DNA from: Actinomycetes bacterium
GTDB taxonomy: Bacteria > Actinomycetota > Acidimicrobiia > Acidimicrobiales > Palsa-688
Direction: 5' to 3'
DNA: 5,185 nt
NCBI GenBank assembly: GCA_021815935.1
Contig: JAKAZH010000142.1
Location: 1 to 5,185, forward strand
Numbering within the stretch: the first letter of the stretch is position 1; each line of letters starts with the position of its first letter. The translations under genes were made by a program, and so were the position numbers. The notes under the pieces were generated by a model. It searched no databases. It saw nothing but the letters and a program-made list of their open reading frames with translations, and was not told the origin of the DNA. Shown here in pieces: positions 5,002 to 5,185 of the stretch.

Positions 5002-5185
5002 CTACTGGTAGGTGGGCGGCTGGCGCCACGGTGCGTCCAGCCCCGGCGTCGGAAAGCCCGGCTGTGGAAAGCCCGGCTGTGGGACTCCTGGTTGCGGGAA
5101 GCCTGACTGAGGTTCTCCTGGCGACTGAGGCCAAGGCGTCGCCAAAGGATGCCACCCGCCGCCCCATTGCTCGGGGCCGCCCCCG
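5002..5185 (-). CDS. C-terminal end of a Pro/Gln/Gly-rich protein, 5' part beyond window edge
   Basis: An open minus-strand frame enters from the right edge and ends at a TAG (5004-5002) after 60 residues. It is rich in Pro, Gly, Gln and Trp, with a run of pentapeptides of the type (F/V)P(Q/T)PG: GFPQPGVPQPG, FPQPG, FPTPG; it ends APWRQPPTYQ. Such tails are common on actinobacterial membrane or cell-envelope proteins, but the identifying domain is outside the window, so I assign no function. The stop lies 10 bp before the epoxide hydrolase start on the same strand, so the two are probably cotranscribed and the operon promoter lies to the right of this window. The coding nature rests on the G/C third-position pattern, the repeat being in phase, and the spacing. 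Confidence 0.65.
   Translation of the reverse strand, partial: GGGPEQWGGGWHPLATPWPQSPGEPQSGFPQPGVPQPGFPQPGFPTPGLDAPWRQPPTYQ
5051..5110. repeat. 15-bp tandem repeats coding PQPGF-type pentapeptides
   Basis: GGAAAGCCCGGCTGT is repeated exactly at 5051-5065 and 5066-5080, followed by two degenerate copies at 5081-5095 and 5096-5110. The period is in phase with the minus-strand frame, each unit coding one Pro-rich pentapeptide. The two perfect copies suggest recent duplication and the degenerate ones older units. Confidence 0.8.

Noticed and set aside
125..5110. Shared GGAAAGCC core in the two repeat tracts at opposite ends
   Set aside because: In both places it encodes Phe-Pro preceded by a small residue on the minus strand. 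The periods differ (18 and 15 bp) and flanks are unlike, so a common mobile origin is not supported.

Overview
The window reads as chromosomal DNA of a high-GC Gram-positive bacterium (Actinomycetota). The reasons are a strong G/C bias at third codon positions, GTG starts, two genes that appear to be leaderless, and protein families typical of that phylum. The exact genus cannot be told from this sequence. There are no RNA genes, insertion sequences or CRISPR arrays.

Layout from left to right. (1) Positions 1-955, minus strand: the first 318 codons of a fused vitamin B12 lower-ligand enzyme. A BluB-type 5,6-dimethylbenzimidazole synthase is joined, through a linker built from three copies of an 18-bp in-frame repeat, to the beginning of a CobT-type phosphoribosyltransferase that runs off the left edge. 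(2) Positions 985-1773, plus strand: a complete cytosolic glycerophosphodiester phosphodiesterase, divergent from the BluB gene across only 29 bp. (3) Positions 1774-1940: a regulatory intergenic stretch with a possible terminator hairpin, a good -35/-10 promoter, a 12-13 bp direct repeat inside the promoter spacer, a perfect 14-bp palindrome over the -10 end and the probable transcription start, and a second 10-bp palindrome in the leader. (4) Positions 1941-3731, plus strand: a 12-helix major facilitator transporter with a long Ala-rich external loop before the last helix. (5) Positions 3732-3854: two hairpins, the second a strong intrinsic terminator, between convergent genes. (6) Positions 3855-4991, minus strand: a complete microsomal-type epoxide hydrolase. 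(7) Positions 5002-5185, minus strand: the Pro/Gln/Gly-rich C-terminal end of a protein entering from the right edge, 10 bp upstream of the epoxide hydrolase and so probably in the same operon.

The five genes do not form one obvious pathway. BluB-CobT makes and activates the lower ligand of cobalamin, the phosphodiesterase recycles phospholipid head-group diesters to glycerol-3-phosphate, the transporter has no predictable substrate, and the epoxide hydrolase opens an unknown epoxide. I found no clear new system. The most distinctive points are the BluB-CobT fusion with its repeat linker and the dense operator-like architecture in front of the transporter. The two edge genes lack a start or a stop inside the window and are easily missed by a search for complete open frames.
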